From positions 1 to 64,000 of the forward strand of contig NZ_SLZN01000005.1 in the NCBI RefSeq assembly GCF_004346035.1: 64,000 nucleotides of DNA, written 5' to 3'. Position numbers and translations under genes: made by a program. This document shows positions 55,230-63,980 of the stretch, in pieces. Every line of letters begins with the position of its first letter. Positions within the stretch are counted from its first letter, which is position 1. The notes below the pieces were generated by a model. That model worked only from the letters and a program-made list of their open reading frames with translations, searched no databases and was not told the origin of the DNA. The DNA is from Acidomonas methanolica. GTDB taxonomy: Bacteria; Pseudomonadota; Alphaproteobacteria; Acetobacterales; Acetobacteraceae.

Positions 55230-57581
55230 ATGGATAGAAGCCGCCCGGCCCCGAAAGCAAGCTCCCCGACGCCACTGGGCGTTTCCACGATGGGCCTGAT
55301 GCTCGCCGGGGCGTGGCTCGCGCCCTCCCCGGTCGAGGCCGCGGCCCCTGCTTCGGATACACATCAGCGCCCGCATCATCGGCACGCCCGCCATCATGGC
55401 CAGACGCGCGCGGCGCAGCATCCGAACGGCTCAGCCGCCGTCGGCGCGCGCCCGGCAACGGGCGCGGGGAGGGGCGCAGGGACGGGCGCGGTTCCGGCGA
55501 ACTTCCACCCCGGGACGCCCGACGGCCGCCACGCTCTCGAAGCGACCCAGCACGAGCAGCTCGACGTCTATGGCCAGCCGACCGGCTATCAGGAGACGCG
55601 CCCGCATCTCGACCGCATCATGACGCGCCTCGTCGATACGCCGCAAAGCGTCGTGGAGATTCCCCATCAGCTCATGAAGGACCAGAATACGGTCTCCATG
55701 CTCGACGTGCTGCGCACCGTCCCCGGCATCTCGATCGCCGCCGGAGAGGGCGCGCAGCAGGGCGACAACCTCTCCATCAGGGGCTTCAACGCGCAGAACG
55801 ATTTCTACCGCGACGGGATGCTCGATTTCGGCAGCTATTACCGCGATCCGTTCGATCTGGAAACGGTCGAGGTGCTCAAGGGACCGTCCGCCACGCTGTT
55901 CGGGCGCGGCTCGACCGGCGGCGTCATCAACGAAACCACCAAGCGCGCCGATCTCCAGACGCGCAACGAAGCCAGCTTCTCCGCCGGGACGGACGCAACG
56001 AAGCGCCTGACCGTCGATGTGAGCCGCCATTACGACACGCTGGGCGGAACGGCCTTCCGCATCAACGCGATGGCGCATGACGCAGGCGTCGCGGGCGTGA
56101 ATTACGCCCATACGTCGCGCTACGGCATCGCGCCCTCGCTCGCCTTCGGCCTGCACACGGACACACGGCTGCGGCTCGATTATTTCCGTCAGCAATCCTA
56201 CGACAACCAGTCCTACGGCATCCCCTGGATGAACGGCAGTCCGGCGCCGGTCGCGCGCAGCAGCCATTACGGCTACAACAACGACTATCTGCGCTCCGCC
56301 GTCAACATCGCCACCGTGCGGGTGGAGCATGATTTCGGCAAGTTCCTGCAGATCCACGACCAGTTCCGCTACTCGTCCTATAATACCGGACAGCGCGCCG
56401 TCGAGCCGGAACTGCTGGGCTACAGCCCCCATACCGACATCGTTCCCGCGGGCATACCGCTCTCGCAACTGAACATCTCGCGCAACGTGCTCGCGCTCAG
56501 CGGACCGTCCTCCCTGCTCGACAACCAGCTCCAGGGGAACGGCGATTTCACTACGGGCATCTTCCGCAACCGCGTCGTTTTCGGCTTCGAGGTCCAGCGC
56601 CAGACCTCGGACATCACGCGCTATAATTTCCTGCCCCGCACCACGAGCCCGCTGCTGAATTCGAACGCCTATGCGATCCTGCCGTATGGCTCGTCGCTGC
56701 GCTCCATGTCGGGGGCCGTGTCGCATGATTACGCGCCCTATCTCAACGACACGCTCAATATCGGAAAACACTGGGAACTCGTCGGCGGCTGGCGCTGGGA
56801 CGACTACACCACCAATTACCACGAGGATGTCGCGCATATCGGCGTCAGCCGCAACGACAAGGTATCGTCCTGGCGCGGGGCGCTGGTCTACAAGCCCAAC
56901 GATCACAGCTCGGTCTATTTCAACTACGGAACGTCCTTCGACCCGTCGGGCGAGAACATCTCGCTCACCCCCGCCACGGCCGCCGTCGCGCCGGAGAAAT
57001 CCCACAGCTTCGAGGTCGGCGGCAAATGGGATCTGCGCAGGGGGCTGTCGCTCACGGCGGCGGCCTACCGCATCGAGATGTCCAATGTCCGCGAGACGGT
57101 GGGCAACGCCTCGCGGCTGGCGGGCGATCAGCGCTCCCAGGGGTTCGAACTCTCCGCCTCGGGCCGGATCACGCCGCAATGGAGCGTCTTCGGCGGCTAT
57201 TCCTATGACGACATGACGGTCATCAAATCCTCGAACAAGCTCGAAATCGGCGACCAGCCGCAGAACGCGCCCAAGCATACGATGGCGGTCTGGACCGAAT
57301 ACAAGCTCAAGGCGATCCCGCTGGAATTCGGCGCGGGCGTCAATTACGTCAGTTCGCGGACGGCCAGCGCCGCGCCGGTCTCCGGCACAACAGTCATCGA
57401 GCGCGCGCCGGGCTACACCACGGCGCAGATCATGCTCAAATACCGCATCAACCGGCATATCGCGACGCAGGTGAACCTGACGAACATCAGCGACACGTAT
57501 TATTACGGCGCGCTGCACCCGACCCATATCGTGGTCGGGCCGGCACGCGCGGCGCTCTTCTCGATCAGCGCCGATTACTGA
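55230..57581 (+). CDS. TonB-dependent siderophore receptor (Fiu/PiuA-like)
   Basis: A 783-residue outer-membrane receptor. A signal-like N-terminus (about 1-38) is followed by a His-rich stretch (about 43-66, including HHRHARHH), then the plug (DTPQSVVEIPHQLMKDQ, LRTVPGISIAAGEGAQQGDNLSIRGFNA, VEVLKGPSATLFGRGSTGGVIN) and a 22-strand barrel ending in ARAALFSISADY. The plug is of the catecholate-siderophore type. A Fur-like site lies just upstream and the PiuC gene directly follows, as for piuA-piuC in Pseudomonas. The ATG at 55230 follows AGAGGA. Confidence 0.92.
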   Translation: MDRSRPAPKASSPTPLGVSTMGLMLAGAWLAPSPVEAAAPASDTHQRPHHRHARHHGQTRAAQHPNGSAAVGARPATGAGRGAGTGAVPANFHPGTPDGRHALEATQHEQLDVYGQPTGYQETRPHLDRIMTRLVDTPQSVVEIPHQLMKDQNTVSMLDVLRTVPGISIAAGEGAQQGDNLSIRGFNAQNDFYRDGMLDFGSYYRDPFDLETVEVLKGPSATLFGRGSTGGVINETTKRADLQTRNEASFSAGTDATKRLTVDVSRHYDTLGGTAFRINAMAHDAGVAGVNYAHTSRYGIAPSLAFGLHTDTRLRLDYFRQQSYDNQSYGIPWMNGSPAPVARSSHYGYNNDYLRSAVNIATVRVEHDFGKFLQIHDQFRYSSYNTGQRAVEPELLGYSPHTDIVPAGIPLSQLNISRNVLALSGPSSLLDNQLQGNGDFTTGIFRNRVVFGFEVQRQTSDITRYNFLPRTTSPLLNSNAYAILPYGSSLRSMSGAVSHDYAPYLNDTLNIGKHWELVGGWRWDDYTTNYHEDVAHIGVSRNDKVSSWRGALVYKPNDHSSVYFNYGTSFDPSGENISLTPATAAVAPEKSHSFEVGGKWDLRRGLSLTAAAYRIEMSNVRETVGNASRLAGDQRSQGFELSASGRITPQWSVFGGYSYDDMTVIKSSNKLEIGDQPQNAPKHTMAVWTEYKLKAIPLEFGAGVNYVSSRTASAAPVSGTTVIERAPGYTTAQIMLKYRINRHIATQVNLTNISDTYYYGALHPTHIVVGPARAALFSISADY

Positions 57582-57583
57582 CC

Positions 57584-58273
57584 GTGCTGATCGAAATCCC
57601 CGCCGTGCTGGAGCCCGAAACGCTCCGCCATCTCCGCGCGCGGCTGGCGGAGGCCGCATGGGGCGACGGCACGGCGACGGCGGGGCATCAATCCGCCAAA
57701 GCGAAGCACAATCTCCAGATCGACGCGCGCGATCCGCTGGCCAAAGAACTGGGCGAAACGGTGCTGGGCATTCTGGGACGCCATCCGCTCTTCCTTTCGG
57801 CGGCATTGCCCCAGCGCGTCTTTCCCCCGCTCTTCGCGCGCTACCGCGCCGGAACGGACTGGTTCGGCGATCACGTGGACAATGCGATCCGCTACTGGCA
57901 GGGCGGCACGCTGCGGACCGATCTCTCCAGCACGCTGTTCCTTTCCGATCCGGAAAGTTACGATGGTGGCGAACTGACGATCCAGGACAGTTTCGGCCCG
58001 CGCAGCGTCAAGCTGCCCGCCGGATCGCTGGTGCTCTATCCGTCCTCCTCGCTGCACGGGGTGACGCCCGTGAGTCGCGGCGAGCGGCTGGCGGCGGTGT
58101 TCTGGACGCAAAGCCTCGTGCGCGACGACGGCCAGCGGCGGATTCTCTTCGAGCTGGACCAGGAAATCCAGGCGTTGCAGCGCGATGCCGCGAGTCAGGA
58201 CGCGCTCGCCCCGCGTGTCCTGGCGCTCACGAACATCTACCACAACCTGGTGCGCCGCTGGGCGACCCCCTGA
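57584..58273 (+). CDS. piuC: Fe(II)/2-oxoglutarate-dependent dioxygenase, PiuC/YbiX (PKHD-type hydroxylase)
   Basis: A 229-residue 2OG-Fe(II) oxygenase. The iron ligands are His97 and Asp99 (FGDHVDNA) and His158 (SSSLHGVTPV), with Arg168 (SRGERLA) as the 2-oxoglutarate anchor. The N-terminal LEPETLRHLRARLAEAAWGDG and GHQSAKAKHNLQI are family hallmarks. It starts with GTG two bases after the receptor stop. Iron-repressed and always next to a siderophore receptor in relatives, it probably acts on the imported siderophore or the receptor. The substrate is unproven. Confidence 0.92.
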   Translation: MLIEIPAVLEPETLRHLRARLAEAAWGDGTATAGHQSAKAKHNLQIDARDPLAKELGETVLGILGRHPLFLSAALPQRVFPPLFARYRAGTDWFGDHVDNAIRYWQGGTLRTDLSSTLFLSDPESYDGGELTIQDSFGPRSVKLPAGSLVLYPSSSLHGVTPVSRGERLAAVFWTQSLVRDDGQRRILFELDQEIQALQRDAASQDALAPRVLALTNIYHNLVRRWATP

Positions 58274-58314
58274 GACCCCGATTCGCCCCCTTGCCGCGGA
58301 TATGCGCCGCCGCG

Positions 58315-58364
58315 TCCCGGTAAAGTAAGGTTCGGGACCCTGCTCGGTTCGGGCGGAGCCCGAA
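58315..58364. terminator. Hairpins between convergent piuC and ridA-like genes
   Basis: Two inverted repeats in the convergent gap: GTCCCG/CGGGAC (about 58315-58338) and TTCGGGC/GCCCGAA with loop GGA (58348-58364). Neither is followed by a long T-tract, so intrinsic termination would be weak. The location between two gene ends suggests transcription stop or mRNA 3'-end protection. Confidence 0.35.
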
Positions 58365-58370
58365 AATCAA

Positions 58371-58715
58371 TCAGCCCCTCGCCACCCGCACGGTGAACGC
58401 CAGACGCTGCCCCTCGCGCGGCAGGGACGGAACCACGCGCAAGGTGACGACCGGCCGGGCCGGGCCGAGCGCCTCCGCGATCAGCGCCCCGCACTGACGA
58501 TACCCGTCCATGTCGCGCACGAGACAGACAAGATGCGTCACGCCATACAGGGACAGGCCCGACCGGGCGAGACGGTCATTCGCCGACTCGAGCGCGAGAC
58601 GGCATTCCTCCACCATGCGCGACGGGATCTTTCCGTCCGGCATGAGCCCGGCGATGGCGGGAATGACGATCGTCTCCGCCCCCGCCGGCGCATCATCTTG
58701 TATCGACTCCGGCAT
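58371..58715 (-). CDS. RidA-like (YjgF/YER057c/UK114) protein
   Basis: A 114-residue protein resembling the Rid family, which in its best-known members hydrolyses reactive enamine/imine intermediates. MVEECRLALESANDRLARSGLSLYGVTHLVCLVRDMDGYRQCGALIAEALG is the family helix-strand core, and RPVVTLRVVPSLPREGQRLAFTVRV the closing strands. The Arg of the substrate site is kept in GPARPV. The N-terminus is divergent. The ATG at 58715 has AGGA seven bases upstream. It diverges from the hprK gene and its role is uncertain. Confidence 0.68.
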   Translation of the reverse strand: MPESIQDDAPAGAETIVIPAIAGLMPDGKIPSRMVEECRLALESANDRLARSGLSLYGVTHLVCLVRDMDGYRQCGALIAEALGPARPVVTLRVVPSLPREGQRLAFTVRVARG

Positions 58716-58767
58716 CGCCTGATCCTTTAACCCAGAAGCGCCCCTTCCGGAACCGGGAAGAAACGAT

Positions 58768-59244
58768 TTGACCATCATTCACGCAAGCTGCGCCGCCCTC
58801 GGCCCTCAGGCCGTCCTGCTCACCGGCGCGCCGGGAAGCGGAAAATCGGACGTCCTGCTCCGGCTGCTCGATGCCGGATTCGATCTCGTGGCGGATGACC
58901 GCGTCATCCTCGACGGCGCCTGCGCCAGCGCCCCGCCGGAGATCGCCGGGATGATCGAGGCGAGAGGGCTGGGCCTGCTCCGCGTCCCGCACCGAACATC
59001 CCCCGTGCGCGTGGCGCTCCATGTAGAGCTCCAAGGGGCACTCGCCCCGGAGCACGGCCCCCGCCTGCCTCCCCTGACCCTGCACGAGCCGACCGGCGCG
59101 TGGTCGATCCGCATGAATCCCGGCCGCCCCGGCCTTGTCGCGGTGATCCGGGCCGCCCTGAAGTGCCGTCGCGGCGAATGGACGCTGCTCGCCGGTGTCA
59201 ACGGCGCGGATTGGCCGTTTCCCTCCGGCGACGAATCGGGCTAG
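58768..59244 (+). CDS. hprK: HPr kinase/phosphorylase, short alphaproteobacterial form
   Basis: A 158-residue protein consisting only of the catalytic domain of HprK. Walker A is GAPGSGKS (20-27), LVADDRV gives the acidic pair at 43-44, and IAGMIEARGLGLLRV is the HprK signature loop. It phosphorylates or dephosphorylates the regulatory Ser of HPr (Ser49 in the HPr encoded downstream). The start is TTG at 58768. It heads a PTS-related gene run with rapZ, EIIA, HPr and EI. Confidence 0.92.
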   Translation: MTIIHASCAALGPQAVLLTGAPGSGKSDVLLRLLDAGFDLVADDRVILDGACASAPPEIAGMIEARGLGLLRVPHRTSPVRVALHVELQGALAPEHGPRLPPLTLHEPTGAWSIRMNPGRPGLVAVIRAALKCRRGEWTLLAGVNGADWPFPSGDESG

Positions 59245-59354
59245 TCTCCAGTTTCCGAAATTCGCTTGCGGAGCGGGAAGACAGGACACTAGGTTGAAGC
59301 CATGACCTGTACTTCCGGCAGAGTGTCGCGCCGCATGCAGGCCGGCGCGGAGCG

Positions 59355-60377
59355 ATGACAGCGACGATGACAGGCACGGCCGACCACCCGGCGGCCGACA
59401 TGTCCGGCTGCGCGGCCGCCGCGCGGCATGTGCTGCTCGTGACCGGCCTCTCCGGCGCCGGAAAATCCTCGATCCTCCGCGTGCTGGAGGATCTCGGCCA
59501 TGAAGTGGTGGATAATCCCCCGCTGGACGTGCTCGACACGCTCGTCTCGCGTGCCGAGCAGCCCCTCGCCATCGGCGTCGACGTCCGGACGCGCGGCTTC
59601 AAGGTCAGCGCGGTGCTCGACGCGCTCGACCGCCTCCGCGCCCGCCCCCGCTGCGTGGTGGAACTGCTTTACGCGACGGCGGAGACGGAGGTGCTGCTCC
59701 GCCGCTTCACCGCCACCCGCCGCCGCCATCCGCTCGACAACGCCTCCGAATCCGGCCCCGGCCTTCCAGCGGCCATCGCCCGCGAGGCGCGGCTCCTCGC
59801 CCCGCTTCGCGCCCATGCGGATCTCATCCTCGACACGTCCGACCTTCCCCCGCCGGACCTGCGACGGCTGATCGAGAGCCGCTTCGGCCATACGGGCGAC
59901 GGCGAGGCCCTCACCGTCACCCTGATGTCCTTCGCCTATCCGGCCGGCCTGCCCCGCGAGGCGGACATGGTGTTCGACGCCCGCTTCCTGCGGAACCCGC
60001 ATTACGACCCCGCGCTGAAACCGATGACCGGGCTGGACGCCGCCGTGCAGGATCATGTCCGACACGACCCGGATTACGAGGCCTTCCTCGGCCATATCGT
60101 CGCCCTCCTTCATCTCGTCCTGCCGCGCTTCGTGGAAGAGGGAAAGAAACACGCCACCATCGCCGTCGGATGCAGCGGCGGCCAGCACCGCTCGGTCACG
60201 CTGGTCGAGGATCTGGCCGACATCCTGAGCGGCGCGCAGGACGAGTCCCTCTTGCAAGACGAGCGAATTGCCGTCATGCATCGGGAACTGGCGCGGCAGG
60301 GGCGCAGCGTATGGCGCTGGGCACGTCCCAAACCCGCGCCTCGGCCTGTCGACCCATCCGGGATCACATCCTCTTGA
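59355..60377 (+). CDS. rapZ: RapZ-family nucleotide-binding protein
   Basis: A 340-residue member of the RapZ/YvcJ family. The N-terminal P-loop is VTGLSGAGKSS, and the C-terminal FVEEGKKHATIAVGCSGGQHRSVTLVEDLA is the family signature. In E. coli RapZ is an RNase adaptor sensing glucosamine-6-phosphate. In alphaproteobacteria it is linked to PTS genes, as here. An extra ~30 residues precede the P-loop, so the true start may be a few codons later. Confidence 0.93.
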   Translation: MTATMTGTADHPAADMSGCAAAARHVLLVTGLSGAGKSSILRVLEDLGHEVVDNPPLDVLDTLVSRAEQPLAIGVDVRTRGFKVSAVLDALDRLRARPRCVVELLYATAETEVLLRRFTATRRRHPLDNASESGPGLPAAIAREARLLAPLRAHADLILDTSDLPPPDLRRLIESRFGHTGDGEALTVTLMSFAYPAGLPREADMVFDARFLRNPHYDPALKPMTGLDAAVQDHVRHDPDYEAFLGHIVALLHLVLPRFVEEGKKHATIAVGCSGGQHRSVTLVEDLADILSGAQDESLLQDERIAVMHRELARQGRSVWRWARPKPAPRPVDPSGITSS

Positions 60378-60477
60378 AAAGACCGTCATCCTGCCGATAT
60401 TCCGATTCGAACGCCACCGAGGCGAAGGCCGGGGAGACACCCCGCGCCCGGCCCGCGGCGAAAACCGGAGTCTCCCG

Positions 60478-60990
60478 ATGATCGGGATCGTTCTCATCAC
60501 CCACGGCCATCTCGGCGAGTCGCTGCGCGATATCGTCGAGCACGTCGTCGGCCCGCAACACCGCATGGAAACCATCGCCGTCGAACGCGAGGACGAGATC
60601 GCGACCCTGCGCCCCGCCCTGCTCGACGCCGTGCATCGCGTCGATGACGGGAGCGGCGTCCTCGTCCTGACGGATATCTTCGGCAGCACCCCCTCGAATC
60701 TCGCCCTGACGGTGCGACGCCCTGGCCACGTGGAAATCATCGCCGGGGTGAACATGCCGATGCTGGTCAAGCTGGCCAAGACCCGCGCGGCGAAGGACCT
60801 CGCCGGCTGCATCGAGCTCGCCACGGAGGCGGGACGGAAATATATCGCCGCGGCGTCCGAACTGCCCGAATCCTGCCTCCAGGGCGGCAAATGCTGCACC
60901 GCGGTGCTCTCCAGCCCCACGCTCTCCAGCCTTCCGCACCCGGTCGCGGCCCCTGCCGCCATCATTCCCCTCCGCCGCGCCATATCGTGA
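60478..60990 (+). CDS. PTS EIIA component, mannose family (regulatory)
   Basis: A 170-residue EIIA of the mannose/fructose family. The phosphorylated His is His9 (VLITHGHLGESL), and VLVLTDIFGSTPSNLA and IAGVNMPMLVKLAKTR are family blocks. Residues beyond about 135 (Cys-containing, Pro-rich) are an unusual extension. The ATG at 60478 follows GGAG. No EIIB, EIIC or EIID gene is nearby, so it most likely receives phosphate from HPr as a regulator rather than for sugar transport. Confidence 0.9.
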   Translation: MIGIVLITHGHLGESLRDIVEHVVGPQHRMETIAVEREDEIATLRPALLDAVHRVDDGSGVLVLTDIFGSTPSNLALTVRRPGHVEIIAGVNMPMLVKLAKTRAAKDLAGCIELATEAGRKYIAAASELPESCLQGGKCCTAVLSSPTLSSLPHPVAAPAAIIPLRRAIS

Positions 60991-61016
60991 CGCCCGCCAG
61001 CGTGGGACGACCCTCC

Positions 61017-61295
61017 ATGGACGCCTCCCCGGCCCGCGACGTCGTCATCGTCAACCGGCTGGGCCTGCATGCCCGCGCGGCGGCGAAACTCGTCACCCTC
61101 GCGGAAGGTTTCGACGCGGAAATCGAGATCTCGCGCGACGGCCAGAGCGTTTCGGCCCTCTCCATCATGGGATTGATGATGCTCGGGGCCGGGCGCGGCG
61201 AAACGGTGCGCGTCACGGCGAGCGGCATACAGGCGGAGGCGGCGCTGAGGGCGATCGCGGCCCTGATCGCGGATGGATTCGGTGAACGCGACTGA
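61017..61295 (+). CDS. ptsH: Phosphocarrier protein HPr
   Basis: A 92-residue HPr. The EI-phosphorylated residue is His18 (NRLGLHARAAAKLV), and the regulatory serine is Ser49 (SVSALSIMGLMML), the target of the HprK encoded upstream. The ATG at 61017 gives the usual size. A GTG at 60987, overlapping the EIIA stop, is possible. The ptsI frame begins before this gene ends. Confidence 0.93.
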   Translation: MDASPARDVVIVNRLGLHARAAAKLVTLAEGFDAEIEISRDGQSVSALSIMGLMMLGAGRGETVRVTASGIQAEAALRAIAALIADGFGERD

Positions 61296-61338
61296 CACCC
61301 CGCCCGCCAGACGATCCAGGACGGGTAAGGCCCCGCAG

Positions 61339-63129
61339 ATGAAGCGGCTGCACGGGCGCGGAATCGTCCCCGGAATCGTGATCGCGCCGGTCGTGCTGGC
61401 CGACGAGAAGCCGCTGCCGGAGATCGACCGCACGGCGACCCCCGGCGACATCGCCGAGGAATACAGGCGGCTGGACGAGGCGGCGGAGCAGTCCCGCCGC
61501 CAGATCGCCAAGTTGCGGCACAAGCTGGAATCCCTCCCCGAGACGGGACGCGAGGAGATCGACGCGCTCCTGCAGGTCTATGAGCGGATGCTCGGACGCT
61601 CCCGCCTGCTGCGCGGCGCGCGCACCCGCATCGCCACGGGCGCGATGACGGCCGAAACCGCCGTGCTGACGGAAAGCGAGGCGCTGGCCGCCCTCGCCGG
61701 CCCCCATCCCGCGATGACGGAGGAGGAGCAGGAGACGGCCGCCCGGCGCGTCGGCGAGTTTCATGAGATCGCCCGCCGCCTGCTGCGCAACCTGACCGGC
61801 CTCTCCTTCCGCGCCTTCGGCAACCTGCCCGAAGGCGGCATCCTGGCCGTGGAGCAGCTCCGCCCCGCCGATGTGGCGCTGATCGCCCCCACCCGCTTCG
61901 CGGCGGTCCTGTCCGAAAGCGGCGGCGCGACCGACCACGCGGCGATCATGCTGCGCGCGCTCAATATCCCCGCCGTGACGGCCGTCACCGGGCTGACGAA
62001 CGGCGTGCAGGACGGCGACCTGCTCATCGTGGACGGCACGACGGGCATCGTCACCGTGCATCCCGACGAGACCGCCCTGGCCGAGGCGCAGGAGGCGATG
62101 GCCGCCGAGGCGCGCGCCCGGCGCGACATCGGACGCCTCCGCCGCCTGCCCGCGAAGCTGGTGGACGGCGAGACGGTGACGCTGCTCGCCAATATGGAAC
62201 TCCCCGCCGAACTCCCGCAGATCCGGCAGAACGGCGCGCAGGGCATCGGGCTGCTGCGCTCCGAATTCCTCTTCGAGGAGGCAGGCGCGCTGCCGGATGA
62301 GGAGGCGCAATACACTGTCTACGCCTCGATCGTCGCCGGGATGGACGATCAGCCCGTCACCATCCGCGTGCTGGACTGGGGCAGCGACAAGGGCGTCGAG
62401 CGCCTGCGCGACCTCGGCTACGACCTGCCGGAAGGCGGCGGCGGCGCGCTCGGCCTGCGCGGCCTGAGACTGCTCCTCGCCCATCCGCAGATTCTGGAGA
62501 CCCAGTTCGCCGCCATCCTGCGCGCCTCGCTCGAAGGCAACGTGTCCGTCATGCTGCCGATGGTCACGTCCGTCACCGAGATCCAGAACTGCCGGGACAT
62601 CTACGAGCGCGTCGCGCGCAGATTGCGGCGCAGAGGCATCAAGCTGCCCGCCGCCCTGCCGCCGCTGGGCATCATGGTGGAAACCCCCGCCGCCGCCGCG
62701 ACCGCGGACATGCTGGTGCGGCACGCCGACTTCCTCTCCATCGGCACCAACGATCTGACGATGTACACCCTCGCGGTGGATCGCGGCACGAGCTTCCAGT
62801 CGGAACTCTATTCGGCGCTCCATCCCGGCGTGCTGCGCCTGATCGCCACCACAGTGACGGCCGCCCTCCGCGCCCGCCGCCCCATCAGCATCTGCGGGGA
62901 ATTCGCCGCCGATCCGCGCGCCGCCGCCCTCCTGATCGGCCTCGGCGTGCGGACGCTCTCCATGACGCCCAGCGCGATCCCGGTCGTCAAGCGCGCCATA
63001 CGCGGCCTCTCTTTCGAAGACTGCGACGCCCTCCAGCATCAGGCCCTGCTGATGTCGGACCCGCTGGCGCTCCGCGCACTGCTGGAGACGGCCGCGCCAT
63101 CCGGCGGCACCGCGACGCGAAGCGGCTGA
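61339..63129 (+). CDS. ptsI: Phosphoenolpyruvate-protein phosphotransferase (PTS enzyme I)
   Basis: A 596-residue enzyme I that takes phosphate from PEP and passes it to HPr. The phosphohistidine is His200 (SGGATDHAAIMLRALNIPAV). The PEP-binding half shows GIGLLRSEFLFEE, VMLPMVTS and the catalytic ICGEFAADP region, where a Cys lies one residue before Gly-Glu. The ATG at 61339 follows AAGG by eight bases. An upstream ATG (61273) inside ptsH is an alternative. Its last 91 bases overlap a lipid kinase gene on the other strand. Confidence 0.95.
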   Translation: MKRLHGRGIVPGIVIAPVVLADEKPLPEIDRTATPGDIAEEYRRLDEAAEQSRRQIAKLRHKLESLPETGREEIDALLQVYERMLGRSRLLRGARTRIATGAMTAETAVLTESEALAALAGPHPAMTEEEQETAARRVGEFHEIARRLLRNLTGLSFRAFGNLPEGGILAVEQLRPADVALIAPTRFAAVLSESGGATDHAAIMLRALNIPAVTAVTGLTNGVQDGDLLIVDGTTGIVTVHPDETALAEAQEAMAAEARARRDIGRLRRLPAKLVDGETVTLLANMELPAELPQIRQNGAQGIGLLRSEFLFEEAGALPDEEAQYTVYASIVAGMDDQPVTIRVLDWGSDKGVERLRDLGYDLPEGGGGALGLRGLRLLLAHPQILETQFAAILRASLEGNVSVMLPMVTSVTEIQNCRDIYERVARRLRRRGIKLPAALPPLGIMVETPAAAATADMLVRHADFLSIGTNDLTMYTLAVDRGTSFQSELYSALHPGVLRLIATTVTAALRARRPISICGEFAADPRAAALLIGLGVRTLSMTPSAIPVVKRAIRGLSFEDCDALQHQALLMSDPLALRALLETAAPSGGTATRSG

Positions 63130-63980
63130 CGGACCGCCGAGACCGACAGCGGCGTCCGGCCCGACGCCTCGCCGTCATGCTGGACCGGCACCGGCGCCGC
63201 CGCGCGTACCTCCACTTCCTGCGCGGCCAGACGCCGCACCACCCCTCCCCGCGCCGGCTCGCCCAGCGCGAGCCCCAGACTGACCGCGGCAACGCCTCCC
63301 GGCCCGGCCCGATCGAGCAGGGAAACGGAAAACCCTTTCTGAAACGGCGTCGCCTCCGGCGCCATGACGAAGCGCCCGCCATAATACCGCCCGTTGGAAA
63401 TCACCACGGCGAAGGCGCGCTCCTCCCGGCCGTCCAGCGTCACCAGAAGCGGCGGAAAATCATATCGCCGCAATTCGGCAATCGTCTGAAGCACATAGGC
63501 GCCCTTCCCAAGCCATCGTTTCACCGGCAGGGACAGGCCATGCACCACCTGCGCGTCAAACCCGACGCCCACCATCTGCAAGAAGAGCCGCGTCTCCCCT
63601 CCGACCGTCAGCCGGCCCGGCCAGATCGTCGCATGACACCCGGCGGCGAGATCGCGCGCATTCTGCTCCGGCACGAAGGACAGGCCGAGTTCATGCGCCA
63701 GCACGTTCGCCGTGCCGAGCGGCAGGATTCCCATCGTGACCGGCAACCCCGCGAGCCCGTCCGCCACCTCGGCGATCGTGCCGTCCCCGCCCGCCGCGAC
63801 GATATGGGTGAACGTCGCGGCCTCGCCCGCATCCTGCGCCATGAGGCGGCCATGACCCGCATGGGCCGTCGCGGCGACCGAAACCGGGACCGCCTGCTCC
63901 TGCAAACCACGCACGAAGCGCCGCAATCTGTGCAGGCGGCGCCGTCCGGCCGTCGGGTTGAAGATGACCAGAACACGCAT
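63039..63980 (-). CDS. Diacylglycerol/sphingosine kinase-like lipid kinase (YegS/BmrU family)
   Basis: A 313-residue lipid kinase-like protein. RVLVIFNPTAGRRR begins the catalytic domain, VAAGGDGTIAEVADGL is the ATP-binding GGDGT motif, and GILPLGTANVLAHELGL follows, all diagnostic of the DAGK catalytic domain. It probably phosphorylates a membrane lipid. The ATG at 63980 has GAGG upstream. Its C-terminal ~30 codons run antisense to the end of ptsI, so the two mRNAs overlap. Confidence 0.9.
   Translation of the reverse strand: MRVLVIFNPTAGRRRLHRLRRFVRGLQEQAVPVSVAATAHAGHGRLMAQDAGEAATFTHIVAAGGDGTIAEVADGLAGLPVTMGILPLGTANVLAHELGLSFVPEQNARDLAAGCHATIWPGRLTVGGETRLFLQMVGVGFDAQVVHGLSLPVKRWLGKGAYVLQTIAELRRYDFPPLLVTLDGREERAFAVVISNGRYYGGRFVMAPEATPFQKGFSVSLLDRAGPGGVAAVSLGLALGEPARGGVVRRLAAQEVEVRAAAPVPVQHDGEASGRTPLSVSAVRQPLRVAVPPDGAAVSSSARSASGSDISRA

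Noticed and set aside
55431-57806. 791-codon minus-strand open frame opposite the siderophore receptor
   Set aside because: Shadow of the receptor gene. No family resemblance and an unnatural amino acid mix.
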